Shown in pieces: positions 10,855-23,193 of a stretch of DNA of 64,000 nt; positions within the stretch are counted from its first letter, which is position 1, and each line of letters opens with the position of its first letter. The DNA is from Petrolisthes cinctipes (lineage: Eukaryota; Arthropoda; Malacostraca; Decapoda; Porcellanidae), in NCBI GenBank assembly GCA_033782935.1, contig JAWQEG010003812.1:25001-89000 (forward strand). The letters are read 5' to 3'. The translations under genes and the position numbers were made by a program. Below the pieces are notes generated by a model that was not told the DNA's origin, made no database searches, and worked only from the letters and a program-made list of their open reading frames with translations.

Positions 10855-10856
<2 letters not shown>
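10450..10856. other. AT-rich unassigned sequence
   Basis: Strongly AT-rich, with short A- and T-runs. No frame or repeat of note. Confidence 0.6.

Positions 10857-10892
<36 letters not shown>
10857..10892. repeat. (GA)n microsatellite
   Basis: A GA tract followed by two imperfect copies of AAGGACAGAAAGTG (10899-10940). Confidence 0.93.
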
Positions 10893-10894
<2 letters not shown>

Positions 10895-10992
10895 CAGCAA
10901 GGACAGAAAGTGGAGAGATAAAAAGGACAGAAAGTGAAGGGATAAAAGGAGAGTGGTAAGATCTAGGATTTACGTAATAGTTGGTATGTATG

Positions 10993-11149
10993 TACAGTCA
11001 CAGTCAACAAAAGTCCTGCATCACCTCCAAATGAAACGACCTCGAGAAATGATGCGCAACTATAGCCTAACTGTTGTTCAATGTAAGTTTCCTTACTTAA
11101 TGTGGCTCACTTATATTCACCTGATGCAGGACTTTTCACCATGACTGTA
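10993..11149. mobile_element. TcD element 3 (AGTCCTGCATCA subfamily)
   Basis: The left end TACAGTCACAGTCAACAAAA then GTCCTGCATCA is mirrored by TGATGCAGGACTTTTCACCA then TGACTGTA. It has TA at both outer edges, 157 bp, and no coding capacity. Confidence 0.85.
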
Positions 11150-11470
11150 CAGCTGCATTCATGAATTCTCGGTACAGCCTCTCGTCCCCAGCTTCGACAA
11201 TAAGATAAAAAAAAATAAAAAAAAGCTCTTGAATAAGGAATGGAAATGGTGTAGGATGGTCAGGATACTATGGTCTATTTCCAACTTGATGTGTAGCCCA
11301 TGCAGATGACGCGGTGCTGCTTCCCCTGTACAGTAACCCCAGGGCCCGGTCAGTGTAATAAAACACCCGCCACCGTATGTTTGCAATTAGAGGTGTACCT
11401 GCAGATCTGACCCTCGCATGATTACTGACATTGCTCCCTTCTTTCTATACTCTGTGATGCTGGGAAAACG
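11150..11470. other. Unassigned unique sequence
   Basis: A minus-strand frame (11159-11386, 75 codons) lies here without recognisable domains. Nothing else is seen. Confidence 0.55.
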
Positions 11471-11567
11471 TACTGTCTGTCGACAAAAAAGTATTGGACC
11501 CACCCTTACATTGAAATTAAGTATAAATATCCATAAGGGGTTTCCAATACTGTTTTTGCCGACCGTA
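11471..11567. mobile_element. TcD element 4, mutated ends
   Basis: Arms TGTCGACAAAAAAGTATTGG and CCAATACTGTTTTTGCCGAC lie just inside degenerate outer ends (TACTGTC and GACCGTA). It is about 97 bp. The CAAAAGTATTGG-type arm is typical of Tc1-like termini. Confidence 0.7.
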
Positions 11568-12895
11568 CATGCATTAAATAATACTTGTATTTATATATTA
11601 TAGCTACACCAGTAAATACTCCTCTCCTTAAAAATGACCCACATACAAGGTACAGTCTGCCTAAGGAATAGTCAATCCATCCAACCTACGCAAGGGAATA
11701 TAATAATAAATACGTCCTAAGAATGTCAAACTTTATAACGTCACTAGGCTGGTGACATACTGAACACACACACACACTTCTAGTTTTTGCCGCTTATATA
11801 GGATGAGGTTTGATTGTAGACATCTAGTGTACATCTGAGTGTTCCATGTAGATTGTATTTCGTATTGTATTGCGTACCCTAATACAGGCAATCGACAAAT
11901 AAGGTTGCTAATGTAGTAAGATTTTCATTTGCAAATGACACTCTATTTCGTGCACCTTTTTAAATAAGCCCAGGCAGAAAATGACTTTATTTCGTAACAC
12001 CAGTCCAGTCATTATATGGTCAGCTGGGGAGAGAGGACCATCGAGGTGGTTAATAAGTCACTGTAAAATAAGAGGTACGAATGCATTAGTATGGGTAATG
12101 CCATGGTAACCACTCAGGAAATTACTAAGTCGGTAACCAAATAGAGGCAACAATTACAGGTTCTTTTGCGTTCTTTTGTAATTCCATACATCTGGTGCCT
12201 GGAGCCCTGGTTTGTCTCCCTCGTACAGTCACAGGCTAGAGTTTCGTTTCTCCTTCACCTTTTATCACTCGGTATCTATGAGCTACATCCATATGGTACG
12301 TGTAGCCGAAAAATATATGTGTATTATCGTGTGTGTGCATATATAAAATTATAAAAAAAAACTGTTATGCATGTTAAAAACTTCATACTTCCACAACTTA
12401 TGCATTTTGTTGTGTTGTTTTTGTGCACGACTGTTTCACTGGAGTACGAGAAGGACAATAATGATATTTTCTTTATCATTTTTTCCCAGACGGACCTAAT
12501 ATGCTTTGCTCCAAATTCGTATTATCCATCAGGACGAGGGGAGTAAGCTACCAGAAATAATTACGTTACGTGTACAGTACTATATGAAGAAAAAAGCTCG
12601 AAGGCATGTACAGCCATAATCAAATATCCACCAACATTTTTCCTTCCTTTTTAGTAAATATCTTGGTAATAAAGATCAACACGTGTATGATTTTGCAGCA
12701 CCTCATAATAATAATAATTGAGGGGGTTGAGTTTACGTAAGGTGTTGCCTGATTATATTTTGATATGATACTGATTTATTTGCACGATGGAAGGAAAGTG
12801 ACAGTGTTTTTTTTTGTTATTGTGGTTTTCCAGTATACCATAACATCGCCTTGCTTGTACTACTCTTTCTTATTATGGATTCATCCCTCAAGCAC
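11568..12895. other. Unassigned unique sequence
   Basis: AT-rich sequence without tandem repeats. An isolated TACAGTCACAGGCTAGAG at about 12225 resembles a TcD left end but has no partner. The frame at 12166-12354 has no family match. Confidence 0.55.
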
Positions 12896-12896
12896 A

Positions 12897-12932
12897 GGTA
12901 GGTAGGTAGGTGTGTGTGTGTGTGTGTGTGTA
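12897..12932. repeat. (GGTA)n-(GT)n microsatellite
   Basis: Four GGTA units run into a GT tract. Confidence 0.93.
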
Positions 12933-13087
12933 TGTGACAGGTGTTTATTTTCCTTATCCAGGAGATTGGTCATTGTAGCCACGAAGTTTTGATTTATATT
13001 AATTTATATCTTTATTTTTTTCTCCTCCTTGGCATTCTCTAATAATTAATAGTAAATTTAACACTGTGTAAGTTAAGCATTGTGTAA

Positions 13088-13261
13088 AGAGAAGGAAAAA
13101 TTTCTTGTGGTCATATTGGATAACTTCTGATTCCTCCAAACTATGCCACAAAGCAGATATCCTATTAGTAAAACTTGTATTGTTTTTATTTTATGTCATA
13201 GTATGGAGGAATCAGCCGCCTTCCAATTCACCAGCAAGATAGGCTACTCTCCTCCTCTTAG
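13088..13261. mobile_element. FB-B palindromic element copy 5
   Basis: The left arm is AACTTCTGATTCCTCCAAAC with TATGCCACAAAGCAGATA. The right arm is GTCATAGTATGGAGGAATCA with GCCTTCCAATTCACCAGCAA. The right terminus is interrupted by a few extra bases before CTCCTCTTA. Confidence 0.7.
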
Positions 13262-13744
13262 CCTAATTACACACCCGAGGCACTTTAGAGTTAATTAAGA
13301 ATAATAATGGCGTACCAGTGGTCCACGTCACGTAATTGGCTGATTCACCACTGTTAAAATACTAAGGGTCACAATTTGGTTATTTTCTTCATTATTTTCA
13401 TATTAGGTTACTAGAGTCTGCAGCCTTGACTCAGGGACCCAACAATTACAGCGTTATATCTGCAGTGTTAATCTCGCTGCTGTATAAAACGTAGCTTCAC
13501 TCTGTATATACTGTGAATTGCTCAATTACAACTCATTTCAACTCTCATAAAGTTGCAGTCCCCCTGAGGTCATTTAATTACTGGAGTGAATATATTATTG
13601 AAGTGCAGTAGTTGGTCGGCAAGCTTCTCATTCCCATAGGATAGTCTTCGTTCTCATCATGTTAGCCAAATTTAAGGAAGTAACTTATTCATCTTCCTCT
13701 CGGCACTGTGCATCTCAGAGCCTGCAAACAGACATAGGATTGGT
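13262..13744. other. Unassigned unique sequence
   Basis: No element, repeat or credible frame is visible. Confidence 0.55.
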
Positions 13745-14010
13745 AAATACATCCACATATAATACTAGTACAAACAACCACATACAACGAGTAGAAGCAC
13801 CCACATAGAACTAGTACAAACAACCACATATTACTAGTACAAATAACCACATACAACGAGTACAAACAACCACATACAACGAGTACAAACAACCACATAC
13901 AACGAGTAGAAACACCCACATATTACTAGTACAAATAACCATATATTACTCGACCACATATTACTCGTACAAATACCCACAAATAAGAGTAGATACACAA
14001 ATGAGAGTAG
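13745..14010. repeat. Minisatellite, ACCACATACAACGAGTACAA unit
   Basis: About ten variants of a 23-26 bp unit alternate between CATACAACGAGTA and CATATTACTAGTA forms. The minus-strand frame (13689-13919) translates the array as a Cys/Leu/Val repeat and is not a gene. Confidence 0.88.
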
Positions 14011-14224
14011 AAACACATCGTAACTATAAAGATCTATTATTTCATGCTATTCTGCTTTGTGTTCTAGTATTTATTGCTTGCTTTAATTCATTCATTTAGT
14101 GTGGTGGTTGTTGTTGACGATTGGTGCTATCAGTATGATTTATGGTCCTCATCTTCTCACAAGGCTGAGTCCTGTTCTTGTTGTTCTTTGCTGCTAGTTA
14201 AAAAGATCATTATATTGTATTTTT

Positions 14225-14370
14225 GTTTGGGGCAAAATTGAGGACGTCTGATCCCTCCAGACTATGCCAGGAAACATATCACCTCGGTATATCAGTAAGG
14301 GATCTGTTTTCTTGGATCAATAAGAGGACTACACAGACTCCAATTCATCGGCAACAAACGAACCCATTAA
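14225..14370. mobile_element. FB-B palindromic element copy 6
   Basis: The left arm is GTCTGATCCCTCCAGACTAT with GCCAGGAAACATATC. The right arm has GGGATCTGTTTTC and CCAATTCATCGGCAACAAAC, ending near TTAA at 14367. The right arm is diverged. Confidence 0.6.
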
Positions 14371-14468
14371 TGCAGGCAATTTTGGGCCAACAAGTGTAGC
14401 CTAGCAGGTTTAGCCACAGCCCACACAGCTTGCACTTCGAGGGAATAGCCTACTGTACTCTCTTATGG

Positions 14469-14608
14469 TTAAATTGACGGGTTACTGATTCCTCCGAACT
14501 GTGCCAAGTAACAGACGATCTTAGTATTATTAATAGGGGATATGATTCATGGTATAGTTTGGAAAAATCAGTAACTCTTTAAACTGACCTTGAAAGTATC
14601 TGCGTTAA
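14469..14608. mobile_element. FB-B palindromic element copy 7
   Basis: It starts at TTAA. The left arm is GTTACTGATTCCTCCGAACT with GTGCCAAGTAACAG. The right arm is TTCATGGTATAGTTTGGAAA with AATCAGTAACTC. It ends near TTAA at 14605. Confidence 0.6.
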
Positions 14609-14705
14609 GGGGATAATTAATTGTATGCTATAAGGGAACATCTTGGAAAAAAACATAGTCTTCTTCAGTTTACAAATAGCAAGTCAGTTTCGTAACATAA
14701 TTTAA

Positions 14706-14916
14706 TTAAGGACCCTGTGATCGCGTATGAGACCTGGTGGCTTCTGATTCCTCCTGACTTATGCCACGAAACAAGCTCCTTCAATATAGGTGGTGTTTCG
14801 TGGCAATGATTGAAGGACTCACTAGCCAACAATGTTCTTACTGCAACATGAAGGTCCGTATAGGGATCAGTAACCACAAGTTTTCTGACAAAACAACGTA
14901 ATAATGTTCTTTTTAA
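14706..14916 (+). mobile_element. FB-A palindromic element copy 2, enlarged
   Basis: It starts TTAAGGACCCTGTGATCG and contains GCTTCTGATTCCTCCTGACT and GTGTTTCGTGGCAATGATTG. About 50 extra bases interrupt the right arm (about 14826-14880) before a decayed terminus. The minus-strand frame 14665-14934 is a readthrough of this element. Confidence 0.7.
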
Positions 14917-15457
14917 GGATCGAAATTCGTACATTTGGTAACGATCAAAATTACTATATCAGGTGAATGAATGGAAGTGTGTCATGTGAATAAAACATAC
15001 GAATCAATACTAATTAAGTAGACCAATGGCTATACTTACGCATCATCATTCGAGGCAGTTACATTTGGAAGTGTTTTAGGGCTTGGCTATTGGGCGTGAC
15101 TGTTCATAGATATTAAGATGATAAATGATAATAGTTCACCCATAATATCCTTCTTGAATACCATATCATTGATTTAACTGTCTTGTAATCTAAATCATTT
15201 AGTACTGGCAGGAGTGTATCGAAAGAATATGCTAATTTTCTTAATGTATTAAATATTGTCTCAGTATAATCTTATCCCTCGTTCAGGAAATCAAAGAATG
15301 GACTATACACTCTATTACTTCGGCATTAGTTAGGCTATTATTACACTTAGTCCTTTTGCCTACTCTTATCAGTTTTCATTGTGTTTTGCTTTATAAGTAC
15401 AGGAACTTTGCCTACTAAACTCTTCCCATTTAGATTTAATTATATCTTTAAATATGT

Positions 15458-15459
<2 letters not shown>
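14917..15459. other. Unassigned unique sequence
   Basis: AT-rich and featureless to my reading. Confidence 0.55.

Positions 15460-15518
<59 letters not shown>
15460..15518. repeat. (CT)n microsatellite
   Basis: A pure CT tract of about 58 bp. Confidence 0.97.
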
Positions 15519-15522
<4 letters not shown>

Positions 15523-15971
15523 CTGCGTAGGTTAAGCTGCTTTGGTCATTTAACATTCGAACATCAGACTTGTACTAAGGGGAAAAAGTAAGCACTGGAA
15601 TCCCACAACACTAAATAACACAATCATACTGTACATAACAAGAGCAATTAATTCAATACCAAGAGCTGCCAATGTCTCTGGCTCAAAAAAACTTCACATA
15701 AGAATTATAATCATTAGAGCATACACTACAAAAGTACCTGATCATTAGATTTTTGACTCTCCGGAAACTTACAAGTCATTACCGATGATTAATGATACGT
15801 ATCAGTGATATCCTGAAGTAACCTTGGCTTTAATGCTGGGCACTTTGCCAGAACCCTGACGCAGCGAGACAGGCAATTTTTACGCTCGACGCTTGATGAG
15901 TTGTAATTCTCTTAATACTTGTTGACGATACAAATTACACAAGTCAGAAGCTTATAATATGTGTATAGATT

Positions 15972-15974
<3 letters not shown>
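15519..15974. other. Unassigned unique sequence
   Basis: No repeat or credible frame is seen. Confidence 0.55.

Positions 15975-16037
<63 letters not shown>
15975..16037. repeat. (GA)n microsatellite
   Basis: A pure GA tract of about 62 bp. Confidence 0.97.
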
Positions 16038-16043
<6 letters not shown>

Positions 16044-16657
16044 ATTACTGTTAAGAATAATTATATGATAGATTTAACAAAAGAGGAAACGCAAACTAAC
16101 CAGCGCCTCAATATATTTTTATATTTACCTATCATTATTGCCAATGGCATTGAATCTCCTTAAAATATTAACCATAGCTAAATAGATGGGTTATTATTTA
16201 TACAACTGGTGTCTGAAGTATTTTTGTCTGCCGTGGCAAAATACTGGATACATTGATTGTGGAGTCCTGTTGCAAACGAGTTTATATAATTTAAGGTTCT
16301 TCTGACACGCACCTGGAGGTAAGAACCCACAAACTACTTTCACCACACAGAACTACAATTCTCAAAGTAAAAATAGACAATTGCCTTCTTTTTTATTTTA
16401 TTTAGGAAAGGATAAAACTTATAAGCAAGATAGAATGACTAACTAATCCCATAACCAGGTAATTTCTTTCCTAGTATATAATTTTATGAGTAAGATAGCA
16501 AGATTAAATAATCCCCAGGACAAGAATTATTATAGGCTAATAGTCTGAGCAGCACCTGCCTGTCTGGCCTTGGAACCACGCGCAGGCTGTGTGCTTGTGT
16601 GTAGATGCCTTATGTCACCATATTGTTTGTTGTGTGTGTGTGTAGAGGTCACACGTC
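16038..16657. other. Unassigned unique sequence
   Basis: AT-rich, with no frame over 60 codons. Confidence 0.55.
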
Positions 16658-16873
16658 ACCTTATTGTTGGTTATATGTTGTGTCCTGATCCCTCATGTTA
16701 ATATATTGCTGGTTATATGTGTACTAATCCCACATGTTAACATATTGCTGGTTATAATATGTGTACTAATCCCACATGTTAATATATTGCTGGTTATATG
16801 TGTGTGCTAATCCCACATATTAACATATTGCTGGTTATATGTGTCCTAATCCCACATGTTAACATATTGCTGC
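16658..16873. repeat. Minisatellite of about 41 bp, five copies
   Basis: The unit contains CCCACATGTTAACATATTGC and TGGTTATATGTGTACTAAT. The copies differ by a few substitutions and short GT expansions. The array ends abruptly at ATTGCTGCG. Confidence 0.88.
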
Positions 16874-17447
16874 GTTCACTTTACTATAGGTCATGATTAA
16901 TGCAAAAAGAAAGCAACCAACACCCTGAATCGCCACTACAGTATTTCCATCTAGTGCGACTCCTGTAAATCACTCTACACCTCGAAGCTTTGCTCATAAA
17001 TCTCAGGGCCTCACAAAGTCGCACGCTGTGACAGCCTTCAGTCACGAGGCTGAGCTTTAAGAAAACACAGGAGTTCTACAAGAAACTGTAATATACTTTC
17101 GTCTTCCATCTATCTATCCCTGTTATAATTTCCCGTGTGAGATTTAAATTATTGTTAGTACAGATTAGCGTCTGTTAAATTTTTCATCATGATTTATTTA
17201 GTTTTTTAAGGTGTAGATACTTATTATTTACTTTCAGCGACTACCTTCCAAAGGCAATGTGTGTGTGATATCAAGAAAATGCACATATAAGGAAAAACAT
17301 GAGCTACTAAAACATACCAGTAAGATGAGGAAGGGTAAGTATGGTGTTGGTATGATGTATGAGATATTAAAGTCATAAATCTTCATGATGTGGGCGGAGG
17401 TTTGCTTCAGAGTATATGTTTATAAAGAAATTCTCTATTTTGCCAGT

Positions 17448-17448
<1 letters not shown>
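16874..17448. other. Unassigned unique sequence
   Basis: No repeat or credible frame is seen. Confidence 0.55.

Positions 17449-17490
<42 letters not shown>
17449..17490. repeat. (GT)n microsatellite
   Basis: An uninterrupted GT tract of about 42 bp. Confidence 0.97.
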
Positions 17491-17492
<2 letters not shown>

Positions 17493-17595
17493 TTTACTGC
17501 TAGTTCGTGTTGTTTTAGCTAAGGAATCAGTAAACGTGCATAACCTGCATGAGAGTATGTGTGTTATTTCAGTTTATGACCGTGGGTAATACTTG

Positions 17596-17745
17596 AGAAG
17601 GGATGACCTATGACCCGGGTTGAGAAGAGAAGAAGGAATAATCTGTGAATGAAAGTTAGAAGAAAAAGAGGGATGATCTGTGCATGAAACAGGAAGAGAT
17701 GAGGATTTTTTAACATTATACAGTACTGGGATGAGCTGTGAATGT
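17596..17745. repeat. Degenerate tandem repeat, GGGATGAYCTGTG unit
   Basis: About four spaced copies of a segment like AGAAGGGATGACCTATGA, AATAATCTGTGAATGAA, GGGATGATCTGTGCATGA and GGGATGAGCTGTGAATG recur every 45-55 bp in purine-rich DNA. Confidence 0.5.
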
Positions 17746-18109
17746 GTGTTTGTGTAAAGGGTTGGATTTGAGACTGTTGTATAAGTTGAGGGAATGACTG
17801 ATCGAATGACGATTGTCTGGAGTTGTTAACCTATTGAAGATAAAATAAAAGTGTGTCTGACAGGGGTGACCTGAGAACACTGGTGAGGACGAGATGGCGT
17901 GGGAGCGGCAGGTGAGGCGACTGGGTTGAAGGGTGAGGGGGGGAGTGGGAAGACTACTTAAGTGCCGAGTCACATAAACCAGTACGCAACCTTGTTTGGC
18001 AATGTGGTAGCTCCTGTAGTAAGATCCTAAATTATATGCAACTCATAGTGTGGCGTGGGATCAAAACTTATATCTGTCTGCGATGTTATTTCACACTGAA
18101 TCAACATGA

Positions 18110-18249
<140 letters not shown>

Positions 18250-19455
18250 GTTCTCTATTATTGTAAGACCATAGTTAGGTACAGTATAAAAATAATACAC
18301 AGCTTTAGAGTTACCTTACCATACAGTATTGCTCAATAATGTTATTAAATTTCAATCAAAGATATGTACATGATTCTACGTGAACCTATTGCAATAAGTA
18401 AAACTACCGAATTGACTCATACAGGTTTGAAAAAGTTAATGTTATCGTCGATAAAGATAATACACATAATTTATTAACGCCACCATCTGTACAAGAACAA
18501 TAATGAATTTCATGAATTATAAAATATGTATTTTCTGTGATAATGGAATTTATTTGATGTGCTAACATTATCTCTTTCGCACTAGGACCTATTTATAAGG
18601 CTATCCATCGAGAGGTTGAGGTTCAAGAATCTCCTTAGTAAAACATACAAACACCCCCAAGCACAACCACCGAGGTGTGTGTTGTAGCTAAGCGAGTCTG
18701 TAACCACTCCTTGTCGCCTGGGACGTCTGTAAAGTTGCTGGAGTCTGGGTCGTGTGCCGCCTGCCACTTGTTGCCACAAAACTGGTCACCACGAATTTGT
18801 TAATACCCACGTATGGTGGGGGATGTTTTGTATTTACTATAACACACAGCCTCGTTTAACTGAAAGGATACTGATAAAACAGATGGTCTTCATTCATAAT
18901 CGTTTCAAGACTAACAAATTGGGAAGGAAATCACTCGAATACAAATGGCTGGTGGTCAAGCACTTGCTTAGGTGTGCCGGCGTTCCCGTGCATCCAAGGA
19001 CGTCCCAACCAGACGCCAGACCGGACTTGGTAGGATGTTATCATGATAGGACAGCATTGCTCGGTGTGTAGTTGCTGTATCCTTGGTATGCTAGGAATAT
19101 ATACAAATTCAGGTTGTTGTTGTTTGTCACTTGTTGATTGCTTGATGATGTTTTATGATGCCAGTTAATGTTGTTGCATTGTAGGGTGTCGGTTGATGTG
19201 ATTAATGTCCCTAAAAGGTTTGTTGTTTTATCCTACCGAAAATGCACGATTATCTTCTTAGTAATATGACAAAACTATTGATAGGCTACACGAGTTGCTA
19301 AGAGTCTAGTGTGTTGCAGAGAAGTCCCGAGTTGCAGCAGTTTGTTATATAATTTGTCTTGGATTGCATTCCATTACCGATAAGGCAAGAAATTTAATGA
19401 GAGAAGCTGTACATTATCACCAGGTAAAATAAAAATTGTGAAAAACTCGTCTTTG
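18250..19455. other. Unassigned sequence with a GC-richer centre
   Basis: The part from 18580 to 19070 is less AT-rich than its surroundings and carries frames on both strands (18582-18779 minus, 18754-19071 plus, 105 codons). I recognise no domain in either and see no matched splice pair. Confidence 0.45.
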
Positions 19456-19656
19456 TACAGTCGGCCTCAGGAATTTGGTTAAAAGGGGTCTTTATTCTGA
19501 ACATTCTGTAAGGATAATTCTGCTTACTGATTCAAATATTAGCCAAATAACATTACTAGGAAATTTTGGTGTTAGGAAATTAATGTACTCGATTTTCTAG
19601 TTTTTACGAACCCTTGATGTCACAGTGGTGTATACGAATTCTTGAGGCCGACTGTA
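19456..19656. mobile_element. TcD element 5 (GGCCTCAGGAATT subfamily)
   Basis: TACAGTCGGCCTCAGGAATT and AATTCTTGAGGCCGACTGTA form the termini. It is 201 bp, with the same interior as the element at 6345-6513 plus about 30 bp more in the left half. Confidence 0.87.
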
Positions 19657-20325
<669 letters not shown>

Positions 20326-20469
20326 CTAAGGGACACTAAGTTGTATGGTATGTGTTATCCTATCTGTACAAACTATTTTTCCTATTTCAGAATCTTAGTC
20401 TCATTAGATTGCTTTACCTGTATTTTTATTGCAGCCTCTCTGTCAGCATTAATGTGCAAGTTATGATTT

Positions 20470-21085
20470 CTTTGGATAACTTGTTATTAGTTTGTGAACT
20501 TCCCATCATAGGATTATTCTTTTACTAATCTTGTCATTGGTTTGTTGAAATTTCCCGACATAAGATGCCTTTAGCCTATACCTTGGTACTGATCTGTTGA
20601 AGTTTCCCTACATATGATGATGGGATAATTTGCTACTAGTCTATTTAAGTCTCTATACATAAGAAGCTTTGATAACTTGCTACTGGATTGTTGAGGTCTG
20701 TGTCCACATGATACTTTGATCATTTGCTACTAGTCTGTTAAAGTCACCATAATTATATATAAGAAGCTTGGATAACCTGCTTCTAGTTTGTTGAGGTCTC
20801 CATCCACATGATACTTTGATAATTTGCTACTAGTCTATTTAAGTCTCCATACATAAGGAGCTTGGATAACTTGCTACTGGATTGTTGAGGTCTCCATCCA
20901 CATGATACTTTGATAATTTGCTACTAGTTTGTTGAAGTCGCCATACATAAGGTGCTTGGATAATTTGTTACTGATTTGTTGAAATTTCCATCCATAATAT
21001 ATTTGGATAACTTGCTACTGTTTTGTTGAAATTTCCATACATAAGATGATTAGATATTAGTTACTGGTTTGTTAAAGGCTCCTAC
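20470..21085. repeat. Minisatellite of about 50 bp, roughly twelve degenerate copies
   Basis: Each unit has GGATAACTTGCTACTGG or a variant, then TTTGTTGAAGTCTCC, then ATACATAAGRTGCTT or CCACATGATACTTT. Two unit types alternate over 20700-20960, giving a higher-order period near 100 bp. Divergence between copies is high at both ends and lower in the centre. Confidence 0.85.
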
Positions 21086-21143
21086 ATCAGCTGAAGTTAG
21101 TTTTGATTACAGCGGTAGTTTTAGTCTAAATCTGTTTGAATAC

Positions 21144-21146
<3 letters not shown>

Positions 21147-21182
<36 letters not shown>
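21147..21182. repeat. (GT)n microsatellite
   Basis: A GT tract ending in a short TA stretch. Confidence 0.95.
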
Positions 21183-21184
<2 letters not shown>

Positions 21185-22578
21185 TTACATCAATCTTGTC
21201 CCGGCGGTAAGTGAACCACATTTATAACTAGAACTTCACTCTTCAACTTCCCGGCCTCACACATCAGAGCCTCACTTCGTCATTTATCAACCTTTAACCT
21301 TACAAGAGTACATAAAAAAATCTTATATTATATTAGGCACATCAACGTTCTGTGCCACAAATCTCACAAACTTCACAACCTAACCTAACCCAACCTAATC
21401 TTCCCTCACAAACTACATCACTTAATTGCTGCAACTAGTTATTCTAGACATGCCCTAATTGGGATAATAACTGGGAACATTGAGACATTATATACCCACT
21501 AAACACTCGCTTGCTACCTACTTATTTTAGGATTTATGATCCATACGACCTGTGCTGTCTTACTTTGATTTTTTTTCGAGAGAGAGACGACCCTTATAAA
21601 TCAGTTCCATGCTCCATTGCATATTCTTTAGAAGGTGGTGCTTCATAATCTAATAATATACAGTTAAAAAAATACCCGTGAAGGAGGAATATTTTTGCAG
21701 AAATATATCACAGGAATATGAGAGTACTTTTCTTCATAATCTGAGGGCGATATCTGGGTTGAGTATGTGGACTTTAGACAACTTAAGACAAGTTCGAAAT
21801 ATAAAGCTTGATGAACTCGATAAGACTTGTCTGAGGCGGAGTAAAAATTGGAGGAGTTGCTTGTATAACAATGTGGAATGTACAGCTGCGGGCAAAAGTT
21901 TCGATATACACAAAGGTGACTTAGGCAGATATAGAACCCTTGGTCACTTTCATTCGCAAATCACTAGAATGAGTTTGGTCCCCTCTCATTTTTATATTTC
22001 ATAGGTACGGTAAGAATATATTTGCATTGATCTTGCTTTTAATCCACACCATTCTCAATATAGATAAATTTGATCTAGCTCACGTCTAAAAAAAACCTAT
22101 CACGGTTACCCCAGCCACTTCCATATGTAGTATCAATTTTGCCAGTAACTGTATGTACAGTACCAGGATTATGAAGTGGAAAGTTTGGAGTTAGGTTTAT
22201 TGGAAACAATTAAACTGAGACTGATACCGTACTTTTTTTTTCGATTCGCGTACAGTGCACAATACAGCGTCTCTCTTGATTCCAGAATAAAAGAAAAAAA
22301 TGAACGAGATGTGATTCTTTTTTCGTCCACATATAGATAGTGACGAGTGTTCAATATTCTACATGCTTACAGAAAGTAGTAGGGATTACAAGCCTAAGTA
22401 TCTATGCGCTACAACCTTGCAACATACCGTAATACACACCATACCGTAGCCTACTGATAAAGTGTTAACGATAATTATGCATTGTGAAGGAGCTACACTG
22501 ACAAAGCCGTAGTAGACAACATGAAGGTATACGCATGAAACACCTTGATTCAATTTCCACAGCCAGAGTTACATACAG
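21183..22578. other. Unassigned sequence with an unpaired TcD-like end
   Basis: TACAGCTGCGGGCAAAAGTT (about 21880) resembles a Tc1-like terminus but I find no inverted partner nearby. A few CCTAA-type units (21376-21400) are too few to call a telomeric repeat. The 108-codon frame at 21678-22004 overlaps the TcD-like end and has no recognised domain. Confidence 0.5.
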
Positions 22579-22794
22579 TACAGTCGGCAGCATAAGTTCG
22601 CTTCATTTCCACCTGCGTATGTATTAGCTATAGTGATGTTGTAATACAATTTTAATGCAGGGATGACAGATATAGTTCTCGTATGGCAAATTACGTATGT
22701 TGTTGGAATAAAAACTGGTTCAGAATGCAACTATCTGGTCATATTCACAATTTTAAGTACATGTGATGGACACGAATTTATGCTGCCGACTGTA
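22579..22794. mobile_element. TcD element 6 (GGCAGCATAA subfamily)
   Basis: Left TACAGTCGGCAGCATAAGTT and right GAATTTATGCTGCCGACTGTA. It is 216 bp with TA at each edge. The 22663-22863 frame partly lies in it and is not a gene. Confidence 0.83.
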
Positions 22795-23055
22795 CACCAG
22801 GTTATTCAGGCAAACATTCACGTGCCTTTTTCCTCGCAGCTAACTATCATCAGAATGGAATAAGATACTCCGATCCTCTTATAGACCAACCACTCATGCA
22901 GAGCTGTGGGGGATTAACGCCGTGGCCACTCCCTCCTTAATGACACAACCAGATGGAGGTGAGCTACGATAATCCGCCAAGGCCTCGTCATTCCTGATAC
23001 GCATCTCTGTAAATGAGTAGGAATTCGATAAACGGGAGATGTAACATGCTTTTAG

Positions 23056-23132
23056 GTGTGTGTGTGTGTGCGTGTGTGTAAGTGTGTGTGTGTGTATTTT
23101 GTTTTTCGGTGTGTGTGTGTGGGTGTGGGTGT

Positions 23133-23190
<58 letters not shown>
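23056..23190. repeat. (GT)n microsatellite, interrupted
   Basis: A short interrupted GT part, GGGTGTGGGTGT spacers, then about 60 bp of pure GT. Confidence 0.95.

Positions 23191-23193
<3 letters not shown>

Noticed and set aside
14665..14934. 89-codon minus-strand frame
   Set aside because: It lies almost entirely within an FB-A copy. Similar peptides occur at other copies simply because the element is repeated.
21376..21400. CCTAA units suggestive of the arthropod telomere repeat
   Set aside because: Only about three or four imperfect units are present, too few to distinguish from chance.
21678..22004. 108-codon frame with balanced composition
   Set aside because: Its 3' third overlaps a Tc1-like terminus, and I see no recognised domain or splice context.
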